Part shown: piece by piece, positions 23,900-32,203 of the stretch
How positions within the stretch are numbered: position 1 is the first letter of the stretch
How the letters are laid out: each line of letters begins with the position of its first letter
DNA from: JAJNBA01 sp963842295
GTDB lineage: Bacteria > Actinomycetota > UBA4738 > HRBIN12
Direction of reading: 5' to 3'
Assembly (NCBI GenBank): GCA_963842295.1
Contig: CAWJFY010000004.1
Location: 248,001 to 312,000, forward strand
Length of the DNA: 64,000 bases
Notes under the pieces: generated by a model
Databases searched by the model: none
What the model was told of the DNA's origin: nothing
Seen by the model: the letters and a program-made list of their open reading frames with translations, nothing else
Translations under genes and position numbers: made by a program

Positions 23900-25318
23900 A
23901 TGACGCTCGTGATGGATCGCCACCGGCTGCCGCGGCTCGTGCGAGGCGCGGTCGCCAGCGTCGCACCCCCGGGGGTCGTCACCCTCGGGGCGCTCCTCCC
24001 GGTCGAGATCCCCACCACGACCGCGGCGCTCCTGTATGTCCTGGCCGTGGTCGTCGCGGCGGCCACCGGCGGTCTGGCCTCGGGGCTGGTCGCATCGATC
24101 CTTTCCTTCCTCGCGTTGAACTTCTTCTTCACGCCGCCGTTCCACACTTTCGGGGTGGAGGAGACCGCCGACCTCGTGGCTCTTGCCGTGTTCCTCGCGG
24201 TCTCCGCCACCGTCGGCACCATGCTTTCCCGCGTCCTCGAACAGCGGACCCGCGCCGAGCGCCGGGAGCGGGAGGCCCGGCTGCTCCACCATCTGGGCAC
24301 GCGGCTCCGCTCGGGCGTGCCCACCGAGGAGGTGCTCCGGAGCCTCGCTCGCTCGGTCTTGGAGCTCTTCGATCTCGCCAGGTGCGAGATCATCAGCGAG
24401 CTGGCGGACGGGCCCATCGTCGCGGAGCGCCTGAACGGCCACGCCGACGTGGGCCGAGACGAGATCATCCCCATCACCGTGCACGATCGCGAGCTCGGCC
24501 GCATCGTGGCGGTTCCGAACGGCAGCCACCCCATGCTGACGACGGAGGAACGTGGCGTGATCCAGACCCTGGCCACCCAGATAGCCCTCGCGATCGACGG
24601 CATGCGACTCGGGTCCGAGGCCGAGGAGGCGCGGCTGGAGGCGGAGACGAACCGGCTCCGGGCGGCGCTCTTCTCCTCGGTCACCCATGACCTCCGCACG
24701 CCTCTCGCCTCGATCACGGCTTCGGTGTCGAGCCTGCTCGAGGACGAGTCCCCGCTCGAAGGCGCCGCTCGCCGGGAGCTGCTCGAGACGATCGATGAGG
24801 AAGCCGGACGGCTGAACCGCGTGATCGGCAACCTCATGGATCTTTCGCGCATGCGCGCGGGTGCGGTCACGCCATCGAAGGCTCCCACGGCGATCGACGA
24901 GCTCATCGAAGGAGTGATCGCTCGGTCAGGGTCGCTGCTCAGGGATCACGACATCCGGCTGATGCTCCGAGAGAACCTTCCCGAGATCCCCGTGGATCTG
25001 GTGCAGATCGACCAAGCGCTGACCAACGTCCTCGAGAACGCCGCAAGGTTCACACCGGCGGGGAGACGGATCACGGTGGCGGCGGCTCGCTGGCGTGACG
25101 GGGTTCAGGTACGGATCGCTGATAGGGGTCCGGGGATCCCACGAGAGGAACGCGAGCGCGTCTTCGAGCCCTTCGTCCGCGGAGACAGCAGCGCCGGCAC
25201 AGGCCTGGGGCTGGCGATCGCCAGGGCGATCGTGGAGGCACACGGCGGCACGATCCGCGTCACCGACGAGCCGGGCGGCGGCGCGGCACTCGTGATCGAG
25301 CTCCCGGGCCGGCCATGA
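23900..25318 (+). CDS. KdpD-like sensor histidine kinase lacking the N-terminal half
   Basis: 472 residues. Four membrane segments in a DUF4118 domain (about 20-112), a GAF-like domain (about 130-240), HisKA with phospho-His263 in SVTHDLRTPLAS, and a HATPase domain with N, G1 (DRGPGIP) and G2 (GTGLGLAIARAIVE) boxes. KdpD proteins normally begin with a 350-400-residue cytosolic KdpD/Usp region; it is missing here. The stop overlaps the response regulator by 4 bases. Senses potassium or membrane state by analogy. Confidence 0.9.
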   Translation: MTLVMDRHRLPRLVRGAVASVAPPGVVTLGALLPVEIPTTTAALLYVLAVVVAAATGGLASGLVASILSFLALNFFFTPPFHTFGVEETADLVALAVFLAVSATVGTMLSRVLEQRTRAERREREARLLHHLGTRLRSGVPTEEVLRSLARSVLELFDLARCEIISELADGPIVAERLNGHADVGRDEIIPITVHDRELGRIVAVPNGSHPMLTTEERGVIQTLATQIALAIDGMRLGSEAEEARLEAETNRLRAALFSSVTHDLRTPLASITASVSSLLEDESPLEGAARRELLETIDEEAGRLNRVIGNLMDLSRMRAGAVTPSKAPTAIDELIEGVIARSGSLLRDHDIRLMLRENLPEIPVDLVQIDQALTNVLENAARFTPAGRRITVAAARWRDGVQVRIADRGPGIPREERERVFEPFVRGDSSAGTGLGLAIARAIVEAHGGTIRVTDEPGGGAALVIELPGRP

Positions 25319-26028
25319 ACGAGGGCCGGGTCCTCGTGGTCGACGACGACCCGCAGATCCTCCGCGCGGTGCGCACCAGCCTCCAAGGACATTCGTATGA
25401 GGTCCTCACCGCGGGGAACGGCGAGACCGCCCTGGACCTGCTGCCGGATGCGGACGTGGACCTGATCGTGTTGGATCTCGGGCTGCCGGGGATCGGCGGC
25501 CAGGAGGTGATCACGCGGGTACGTGCGTGGTCGGAGGTGCCGATCATCGTCTTGTCGGTCAGGGACGGTCAGCACGACAAGGTCGACGCCTTCGAAGCAG
25601 GCGCGGACGACTACGTGACGAAACCCTTCGGCATGCCGGAGCTGCTCGCCAGGATGCGAGCCGTGCGGCGCCGCACGGAAGGAGATCGCCGCCCGCCGGT
25701 CGTCCGGTTCGGTGAGCTCGAAGTCGACCTCGGCCGGCAACTCGTGCGGATGGGCGAACTCGTGATCCATCTGACGCCCACCGAATACCGGCTCCTCGAG
25801 GCGTTCGTGCAGAACCCGGGGAAGCTGCTGACGCATCGTTGGCTGCTCCAGAAGGCGTGGGGGCCGGGCTACGCGACGGAGAACCAGTACCTCCGGGTGT
25901 TCATCCGTCAGCTGCGCGCGAAGCTCGCCGACGACCCGGCACGTCCGCGGTACATCGTGACGGAAGCCGGTCTCGGATACCGGTGGAAGCCGGATCCCGA
26001 CGCCGATCGTGTCCCCGCCGTCACATGA
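25315..26028 (+). CDS. kdpE: KdpE-type response regulator (OmpR family)
   Basis: 237 residues: receiver domain with phospho-acceptor Asp54 in IVLDLGLPG, conserved Lys in YVTKPF, and a winged-helix DNA-binding domain (LTPTEYRLLEAFVQNPGKLL, YLRVFIRQLRAKL). Overlaps the kinase gene by ATGA. No kdpFABC pump genes are in the window; the natural local target is the divergent KimA-like transporter through the 11-bp repeats at 23812-23853. Confidence 0.92.
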   Translation: MNEGRVLVVDDDPQILRAVRTSLQGHSYEVLTAGNGETALDLLPDADVDLIVLDLGLPGIGGQEVITRVRAWSEVPIIVLSVRDGQHDKVDAFEAGADDYVTKPFGMPELLARMRAVRRRTEGDRRPPVVRFGELEVDLGRQLVRMGELVIHLTPTEYRLLEAFVQNPGKLLTHRWLLQKAWGPGYATENQYLRVFIRQLRAKLADDPARPRYIVTEAGLGYRWKPDPDADRVPAVT

Positions 26029-26135
26029 GCGCAGGCCGATCATCGAGATGCCCATGCTCCGACCCGATCGCGTGGACGCGGGCGACTTGGCGCTACACTT
26101 CGACCGTGAGCTAGCGGGACCTCCTCGAGCACACG

Positions 26136-26155
26136 CGGGCGCCCCGATGCGCCCG
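26136..26155 (+). promoter_or_regulatory. Hairpin in the ABC-F leader
   Basis: CGGGCGC and GCGCCCG form a perfect 7-bp stem with a 6-nt loop, between a possible -10 box (TACACT, 26091-26096) and the leader peptide. Candidate attenuation element. Confidence 0.4.
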
Positions 26156-26185
26156 TCCGTTCGCGTCCCGATGCAGGAGGTACCG

Positions 26186-26239
26186 ATGTCCGCACAGCCC
26201 ACATCCCGACCCTCACGCGGCGATGGAGCGCGCCCGTGA
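26186..26239 (+). CDS. 17-residue leader peptide upstream of the ABC-F gene
   Basis: ATG with the strong site CAGGAGG 9 nt upstream encodes MSAQPTSRPSRGDGARP and stops in the ABC-F start codon (GTGA). The ribosome site is better than that of the ABC-F gene itself (GGAG at 26225-26228). Leader peptides that control ABC-F resistance genes by ribosome stalling are known in Firmicutes; the analogy is inference. A longer in-frame ORF from 26009 exists but overlaps kdpE and lacks a ribosome site. Confidence 0.5.
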   Translation: MSAQPTSRPSRGDGARP

Positions 26240-27831
26240 ACGCCCTCGAGGTATCGGGTCTCTCCGTCGAGGCCGGGGGCATGACCGTGGTCGAGGGTCT
26301 CGACCTCACGCTCACGGCGGGCGACAAGGTGGGCGTGGTCGGACGGAACGGAGCCGGGAAGACGAGCACCCTCCAGGTACTGGCGGGGGAGATGCCCGTC
26401 GCGGCCGGCACCGTCAGACGCGGCGGCGCCGTGGGCTACCTCCGGCAGGACCCCCGGCGGCACCGAGACGACGACGGAACGAGCGGCATCGAATATCTGC
26501 TGGCCGCGCGGGGCCTGGTCGACCTGCAGCGGGGCGTGGAGAAGGCGCGTCTCCAGCTCGAAGAGCGTGCGTCGGAGGACCGCGTCGCTCGCTTCGCGCG
26601 GCGCGAGGAGGAGTACGAACGTCTCGGTGGGTATCGCGCCGAAGCCGACGCTCGAACGATCGTCGCCGGGTTGGGGCTCTCGCAGGACCGTCTCGACCTC
26701 CCCGTCGGAGCGCTCTCGGGCGGCGAACGACGCCGCCTGGAGCTCGCCCGGATCCTCTTCGGCGGCTCCGACCTCCTCTTGCTGGACGAGCCCACGAACC
26801 ACCTCGACGCCGATGCGAAGGGCTGGCTGATGCGGTTCCTCGCGGGGTACCGGGGGGCGCTCCTGGTCGTCAGCCACGACATCGCCCTCCTGGATGCATC
26901 CATCACCAGGATCCTCCATCTCGATCGGGAGGGGGCCGTGGAATATCGCGGGACCTACACCCAGTATCGAGAGGCGAGGGCCATCGATGAGAAGCGTCTA
27001 TCGGCCCTGGCCTCCCGCCAGGACGCCGAGATCAAGCGACTGAAGACGCTCGCCGACTCGATGCGTGGGCAGACGGCGAAGCGAGCGCGGAAGGCGAAAA
27101 CGCTCGACACGCGGGTCGCCCGTCTCCAGGCTCGCAAGGTGGTTGCGCCGTCCCGGGAGCGCGGAGTCCGGTTCCGCTTCCCGGATCCACCGCACTCCGG
27201 CAGGACGATGCTCGTGGCCGAAGGGCTGACGAAGGGCTACGGGGGACCGCCCGTCTTCGCGAGCGTCTCGTTCGACGTCGAGCGAGGCGAGCGCCTGCTC
27301 GTGATGGGCCTGAACGGCGCCGGGAAGACCAGCCTGCTCAGGATCCTCGCCGGCGAGACCCGGGCGGATGCGGGCTCGTTCCGTCTCGGTCACGGCGCGC
27401 AGCTCGGGTACTACGCGCAGGAGCACGAGGGGATCCGCGACGGGATGACGGTGCTCGCCCACATGCACCAGGCTTCACGGGCCGACGACCAGGCGCTCCG
27501 TACGCTCCTCGGCATGTTCGGCCTTCCCGGTGACATGGCGTTCCAGGACGCCGGCACGCTGTCGGGCGGCGAGAAGACGAAGCTCGCCCTCGCGCAGCTC
27601 GTCGCGGGCCGCAGGAACCTTCTGCTCCTGGACGAGCCGACCAACAACCTCGATCCGCCGTCCCGGGCCGCGATCGCGCAGGCCCTCCGCGACTGGCCGG
27701 GGGCGATGGTGATCGTGAGCCACGATACGGAGTTCGTGGAAGCGCTTGCGCCGGAACGGGTCCTGCTGATGCCGGACGGGGGCCTCGACTATTGGAGCGA
27801 GGACCTGCTGGATCTCGTGGCGCTCGCGTGA
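26236..27831 (+). CDS. ABC-F family ATPase (ribosome-associated)
   Basis: 531 residues, two ABC domains and no membrane segments. First domain: Walker A GRNGAGKT, signature LSGGERRRLELARILF, Walker B LLLLDEPTNHLDAD. A charged linker of about 80 residues (about 260-300, RQDAEIKRLKTLADSMRGQT) is followed by the second domain: GLNGAGKT, LSGGEKTKLALAQLV, LLLLDEPTNNLD. ABC-F proteins bind the ribosomal E site and act in translation or antibiotic protection. Which subfamily this is cannot be settled here. Confidence 0.92.
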   Translation: MNALEVSGLSVEAGGMTVVEGLDLTLTAGDKVGVVGRNGAGKTSTLQVLAGEMPVAAGTVRRGGAVGYLRQDPRRHRDDDGTSGIEYLLAARGLVDLQRGVEKARLQLEERASEDRVARFARREEEYERLGGYRAEADARTIVAGLGLSQDRLDLPVGALSGGERRRLELARILFGGSDLLLLDEPTNHLDADAKGWLMRFLAGYRGALLVVSHDIALLDASITRILHLDREGAVEYRGTYTQYREARAIDEKRLSALASRQDAEIKRLKTLADSMRGQTAKRARKAKTLDTRVARLQARKVVAPSRERGVRFRFPDPPHSGRTMLVAEGLTKGYGGPPVFASVSFDVERGERLLVMGLNGAGKTSLLRILAGETRADAGSFRLGHGAQLGYYAQEHEGIRDGMTVLAHMHQASRADDQALRTLLGMFGLPGDMAFQDAGTLSGGEKTKLALAQLVAGRRNLLLLDEPTNNLDPPSRAAIAQALRDWPGAMVIVSHDTEFVEALAPERVLLMPDGGLDYWSEDLLDLVALA

Positions 27832-27835
27832 GGGC

Positions 27836-27841
27836 TATGCT
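27836..27841 (+). promoter_or_regulatory. -10 box of the amidohydrolase (leaderless-type)
   Basis: TATGCT 6 nt before the ATG, in the 16-bp gap after the ABC-F stop. Confidence 0.4.
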
Positions 27842-27847
27842 CCGCCG

Positions 27848-29512
27848 ATGAGTCCGGCCGACCTCGCTTTCGTCAACGGCGCCGTCTACACGGTGGACGC
27901 CGCCCGAACCCGAGCGCAAGCGGTCGCCGTTGAGGACGGCAGGATCGTCGCCGTCGGGGACGACGAGGCGATCCGCGAGCACATCGGTCCCCGGACCGAG
28001 GTCTTCGACCTCGACGGACGCATGCTTCTGCCCGGCTTCCAGGACGCGCACGTCCACCCTGTGAGTGGCGGCGTCGGTCGGTTGCAATGCGACCTGCACG
28101 ATCTCCACACCCGTGAGGACTACCTCCTGCGCGTGAAGACGTACGCGGAAGAGCATCCGGAGCGAGAGTGGATCCTCGGGGGCGGCTGGTCCATGGACGT
28201 GTTCCCGGGCGGGACGCCGACCAGGGACCTGCTCGATGCGGTCGCACCCGACCGCATCGTGTTCCTGCCGAACCGCGACGGCCACAGCACCTGGGTGAAC
28301 AGTCGCGCGCTGGAGATCGCCGGGGTCTCGGCGACGACGCTCGATCCGGCCGACGGCAGGATCGAGCGCGACGAGAGCGGAGAGCCCAGTGGCACCTTGC
28401 ACGAGGGCGCCGCGGATCTCGTGGGCCACCTGGCACCCGACCCGACGGACGACGAGGTCCACGAGGGGTTGATCGAGGGCCAGCGGTACCTGCACTCCCT
28501 GGGGATCACGGCCTGGCAAGACGCGATCGTGTCCAACGGCGTCTGGATGGACAACTACTCCGCGTACCTCCGGGCCGCCCGCAGCGGTGATCTCACCGCC
28601 CGCGTGGTCGGAGCGCTCTGGTGGGACAGGGACCGCGGAGACGAGCAGATCGACGACCTCGTGGATCTGAGGGAGCGTGGGCGGTCCGGGAGGTTCGCCG
28701 CCACGACGGTCAAGATCATGCAGGACGGCGTCTGCGAGACGTTCACGGCTGCCGTCCTCGAGCCCTACCTCGATGCGCACGGACGTATCACGGACAATCG
28801 CGGGATCTCATTCGTCGATCCCGAAGCGCTGAAGGGGTACGTGACCGCCCTCGACCGGCTGGGCTTCCAGGTCCACTTCCACGCGCTGGCCGAACGCGCG
28901 GTCCGCGAGGCCCTCGACGCGATCGAAGCCGCCCTGCGGACGAATGGGCCGAACGATCACCGGCACCATCTCGCACACATCCAGGTGGTGCATCCCGACG
29001 ACGTCCCGCGGTTCCGCGGACTGCGAGCGGTCGCGAACGCCCAGCCCCTCTGGGCCGCGCACGAGGGTCAGATGGACGATCTGACGATCCCGTTCCTCGG
29101 AGAGCCCCGATGGCGGTGGCAGTACCCCTTCGGGGCCTTGGTCCGAGCCGGTGCGAGCCTTGCCATGGGCAGCGATTGGTCGGTCTCGAGCCCCGACCCG
29201 CTCGAGGAGATCCACGTCGCTGTGAACCGCGTGATGCCACCCACGTACCTCTACGGCAACGAGAGCGACGAGGTCTTCCTCCCGGACGAGCGGCTCGACC
29301 TCGCGACGTCGATCGCAGCGTTCACGATGGGCTCGGCCTACGTGAACCACCTGGATGACATGACCGGCTCGATCGAGGTCGGGAAACACGCCGACCTCGC
29401 AGTGGTTGATCGCGATCTCTTCGCCCATCCGGTCGAGGAGATCGCGAACGCCCAGGTGGACGCGACCTTCGTCGACGGGGTGCCGGTGTACGAACGCAAC
29501 GGCCCCCGCTGA
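27848..29512 (+). CDS. YtcJ-like amidohydrolase
   Basis: 554 residues of the amidohydrolase-3 family: small N-terminal beta domain, metal-binding LPGFQDAHVHP (His68, His70), GGGWSMDVFPGG, later HFHALAERAVREAL and HHLAHIQVVHPDD, and LAMGSDWSVSSPDP near the C terminus. Family members hydrolyse C-N bonds of amides or cyclic ureas; substrate unknown. It directly precedes two DmdA/GcvT-like genes, so it may release a methylated amine or amide for them. A second relative lies at 60778. Confidence 0.88.
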   Translation: MSPADLAFVNGAVYTVDAARTRAQAVAVEDGRIVAVGDDEAIREHIGPRTEVFDLDGRMLLPGFQDAHVHPVSGGVGRLQCDLHDLHTREDYLLRVKTYAEEHPEREWILGGGWSMDVFPGGTPTRDLLDAVAPDRIVFLPNRDGHSTWVNSRALEIAGVSATTLDPADGRIERDESGEPSGTLHEGAADLVGHLAPDPTDDEVHEGLIEGQRYLHSLGITAWQDAIVSNGVWMDNYSAYLRAARSGDLTARVVGALWWDRDRGDEQIDDLVDLRERGRSGRFAATTVKIMQDGVCETFTAAVLEPYLDAHGRITDNRGISFVDPEALKGYVTALDRLGFQVHFHALAERAVREALDAIEAALRTNGPNDHRHHLAHIQVVHPDDVPRFRGLRAVANAQPLWAAHEGQMDDLTIPFLGEPRWRWQYPFGALVRAGASLAMGSDWSVSSPDPLEEIHVAVNRVMPPTYLYGNESDEVFLPDERLDLATSIAAFTMGSAYVNHLDDMTGSIEVGKHADLAVVDRDLFAHPVEEIANAQVDATFVDGVPVYERNGPR

Positions 29513-29638
29513 CTCGGGGTCACGCGGCCTGGTTGCCTGCCCTCATCGGCGCTCGCACGATACCGAGACCTGCATTCGGGATCCCCAGTTCATCGCCACC
29601 GCGAGGCGGGCGGCCGCCACCGGAGAGGAGTCCCCACC

Positions 29639-30796
29639 ATGACCCAGCCCTTCGACATGAACCTGGTCCAGCGAGGCGCACGCAGCCGCCGGACCCCGTA
29701 CCACGAGGCCACCCAGCGGTACGGGCCGAAGGGCTTCACCGTCTACAACCACATGTACTTCCCGATCCGCTTCGATTCCTTCGAGGCGGAGTTCGACGCG
29801 CTCTTGAACGGAGTCACGCTCTGGGACGTCTCGGTGGAGCGGTGCCTCGAGATCTCTGGCCCTGACGGCTTCCGCTTCGCGCAGCTCCTCACACCTCGCG
29901 ACCTGTCGAAATGCGAGGTCGGCCAAGGGAAGTACGTGCTCATCTGCGACTCGGACGGTGGCATCGTGAACGATCCCGTCCTCACACGCATGGCCGACGA
30001 CACGTTCTGGTTCGCGCTCGCCTCCTCCGATGCCTTGCTGTTCGCGCGCGGCCTCAAGAACGCCTACCCGGACCTCGACGTGACGATCCGTGAGGCCGAC
30101 GTGGCCCCGCTCCAGGTACAGGGTCCGAAGTCGAAGGACCTGATGGTGAAGCTGCTGGGCCCCGGGATCCTTGACCTCAAGTACTACTTCTGGACCGAGG
30201 CGAAGATCGCCGGCGCACCGGTCGTGGTCACCCGCACCGGCTGGACGTCGGAGATCGGGTACGAGGTCTACCTCACCGACACGACGAAGGGCACGGATGT
30301 CTACGAGACGATCATGGAAGCCGGTCGGGAGTTCGGCATCGTTCCCACCGGTCCGAGCGACATCCGCCGGATCGAGGGCGCGATCTTCAACTGGGGAGCG
30401 GATATGACCTACGACAACAACCCGATCGAGATGGGGTTCGAGCGCCTGGTGGCCTGGGACCTCCCAGACGAGACTTCGATCTCCCTTCCTGCGCTCCGTG
30501 GGATCCGCGAGGCGGGCGTGGCCCGCAAGATCAACGGCGTCGAGCTCGACGGCGCCCCCTTCCCCGAGCTCAACAACGTGAAGTGGCCCGCCGTGGAGGG
30601 GGGAGAACGGATCGGGAAGGTCACGTCTGCGATCTACTCGCCACGGCTCGGGAAGAACATCGGCTATTGCTGGCTCCCTGCGGATCGCTCGTCCGAGGGC
30701 GTCTCGGTGTCGGTCCAGACCGAGTGGGGCGAGCGGAACGCGACGGTCGTGCCGATGCCGTTCGTGGATCCCGACAAGACGATCCCGGTCTCGTAA
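29639..30796 (+). CDS. DmdA/GcvT-family folate-dependent methyl or aminomethyl transferase, paralogue 1
   Basis: 385 residues. The sequence FTVYNHMYFPIRFDSFEAEF followed by WDVSVER, LLTPRDLSK, GGIVNDPV and PLQVQGPKSKDLM is close to the DMSP demethylase (DmdA) branch of the GcvT fold, which moves a one-carbon group to tetrahydrofolate. The C-terminal barrel GKVTSAIYSPRLGKNIGYCW is present. True DmdA activity is not assured. ATG with GGAGAGGAG upstream. Followed by a 148-bp gap and a diverged paralogue. Confidence 0.85.
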   Translation: MTQPFDMNLVQRGARSRRTPYHEATQRYGPKGFTVYNHMYFPIRFDSFEAEFDALLNGVTLWDVSVERCLEISGPDGFRFAQLLTPRDLSKCEVGQGKYVLICDSDGGIVNDPVLTRMADDTFWFALASSDALLFARGLKNAYPDLDVTIREADVAPLQVQGPKSKDLMVKLLGPGILDLKYYFWTEAKIAGAPVVVTRTGWTSEIGYEVYLTDTTKGTDVYETIMEAGREFGIVPTGPSDIRRIEGAIFNWGADMTYDNNPIEMGFERLVAWDLPDETSISLPALRGIREAGVARKINGVELDGAPFPELNNVKWPAVEGGERIGKVTSAIYSPRLGKNIGYCWLPADRSSEGVSVSVQTEWGERNATVVPMPFVDPDKTIPVS

Positions 30797-30944
30797 TCTC
30801 GACTCGAGCTCAGTTTCCTAACGCTCGTTCAGCGTCGTCGTGCCTGTTCAGAGGTGGTATCCCAACTTGCTGGGCCCTCCGTGATTGAACGATGATTCAA
30901 CCGAGCCGCCCATGGCGGCACCCGAGATACGGAAGGAGAGAGCG

Positions 30945-32126
30945 ATGGTCAATGAACGAGCCGAGATGCTGGCGAAGAGCGCAACCCTGTACTTCGGCCC
31001 CTGGTACCGGCAGTCACCCTTCTTCAAAGCGACGCTTCGGGCCGGCTGTACCGCCTACGACATCTACAACCACATGTACCTGCCGGGCTACTTCGACGAT
31101 CCGGAGGTCGAGTACCACCTGCTGTCGACGGGCGTGACGATGTGGGACGTCGGGGTCGAGCGCACCGTGCAGGTGGCGGGGCCGGACGCCGATCGGTTGA
31201 TCGACATGATCACGTGCCGCGACCTCACCGGCTGCGCCGTGAAGCAGGGCAAGTACATGATCGTGACCTCGCCGGACGGCGGCATCGTGAACGACCCGGT
31301 CCTGCTCCACGTCAGCGAGAACACCTGGTGGATGCAGCTGGCCGACTCAGACGCCGGGCTCTACGCGATGGGCGTGGCGGCGACCTCCGGCCTCGACGCC
31401 GAGGTGACCTTCCCCGATGTCCATCCGATGCAGGTGCAGGGGCCGCTTTCGGCGAAGACGCTCGAGAAGCTCGTCGGCCCGTCGATCTACGACATCAAGT
31501 ACTACTGGGTCGACGAGTTCGAGATCAACGGCATCCCCGTGCTCATCAGCAGGACCGGGTGGACCGCGATCCCCGGCTTCGAGGTCAACCTCCTGGATGG
31601 CTCGAAAGGCGACGAGCTCTGGGCCGCGGTCGCCGAAGCGGGCGAGGAGTTCGGCATCAAGCCGATCGCTCCCTGTGAGGCGCGACGGATCGAGGCGGGG
31701 ATCTTCAACTACGGCTCCGATATGACGATCGACGACACGCCGCTCCATGTGATGGGGCTCGAGCGGCTCGTCGAGGAGCAGCCGCAGGACTACGTCGGGA
31801 AGGAGGCGCTCGAGCGGATCAAGCAGGAAGGGGTCGACCGGAAGCTCGTCGGCATCGAGCTCGAGGGAGACGAGCTTCGGGCGGAGATGTCCGAGTACTG
31901 GCCCGTCCACCACGGCGGCGATGTGGTCGGGCGGATGACCGACGCGATCTGGTCACCAGGGCTCGAGAGGAACATCGGCTACGTCTGGGTGCCGATCGAA
32001 CTCTCGGCCCCTGGCAACGCCCTGGATGTTGAAACCGAGGACGGCGACCACCTCGTCGGCAGGACGGCCTCCATCCCGTTCGTCGACCCGAGGAAGGAGC
32101 GACCTTCCGGTTCCTTGCTCACGTGA
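30945..32126 (+). CDS. DmdA/GcvT-family protein, paralogue 2
   Basis: 393 residues from ATG 30945, chosen because GGAAGGAG lies 6 nt before it (an upstream TTG at 30885 would add 20 residues). Parallel motifs to its neighbour: YDIYNHMYLPGYFDDPEVEY, WDVGVER, MITCRDLTG, GGIVNDPVLLHV, HPMQVQGPLSAKTLEKL and GRMTDAIWSPGLERNIGYVW. The two probably act as a pair or on related substrates after tandem duplication. Substrate unknown. The 30797-30944 gap holds a TTGAA-N6-TTCAA inverted repeat (30885-30900). Confidence 0.85.
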   Translation: MVNERAEMLAKSATLYFGPWYRQSPFFKATLRAGCTAYDIYNHMYLPGYFDDPEVEYHLLSTGVTMWDVGVERTVQVAGPDADRLIDMITCRDLTGCAVKQGKYMIVTSPDGGIVNDPVLLHVSENTWWMQLADSDAGLYAMGVAATSGLDAEVTFPDVHPMQVQGPLSAKTLEKLVGPSIYDIKYYWVDEFEINGIPVLISRTGWTAIPGFEVNLLDGSKGDELWAAVAEAGEEFGIKPIAPCEARRIEAGIFNYGSDMTIDDTPLHVMGLERLVEEQPQDYVGKEALERIKQEGVDRKLVGIELEGDELRAEMSEYWPVHHGGDVVGRMTDAIWSPGLERNIGYVWVPIELSAPGNALDVETEDGDHLVGRTASIPFVDPRKERPSGSLLT

Positions 32127-32203
32127 CCGCGAGATCCGATCGGACGCAGGCGAGTTATCGTTGATGCTTCGAACCCCCCGAAGTCCGGGAGCGAACCCAT
32201 CGC

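Noticed and set aside
26009..26239. 76-residue ORF upstream of the ABC-F gene
   Set aside because: Overlaps the end of kdpE, has no ribosome site at its start and unusual composition; the 17-codon ORF with CAGGAGG is better supported.
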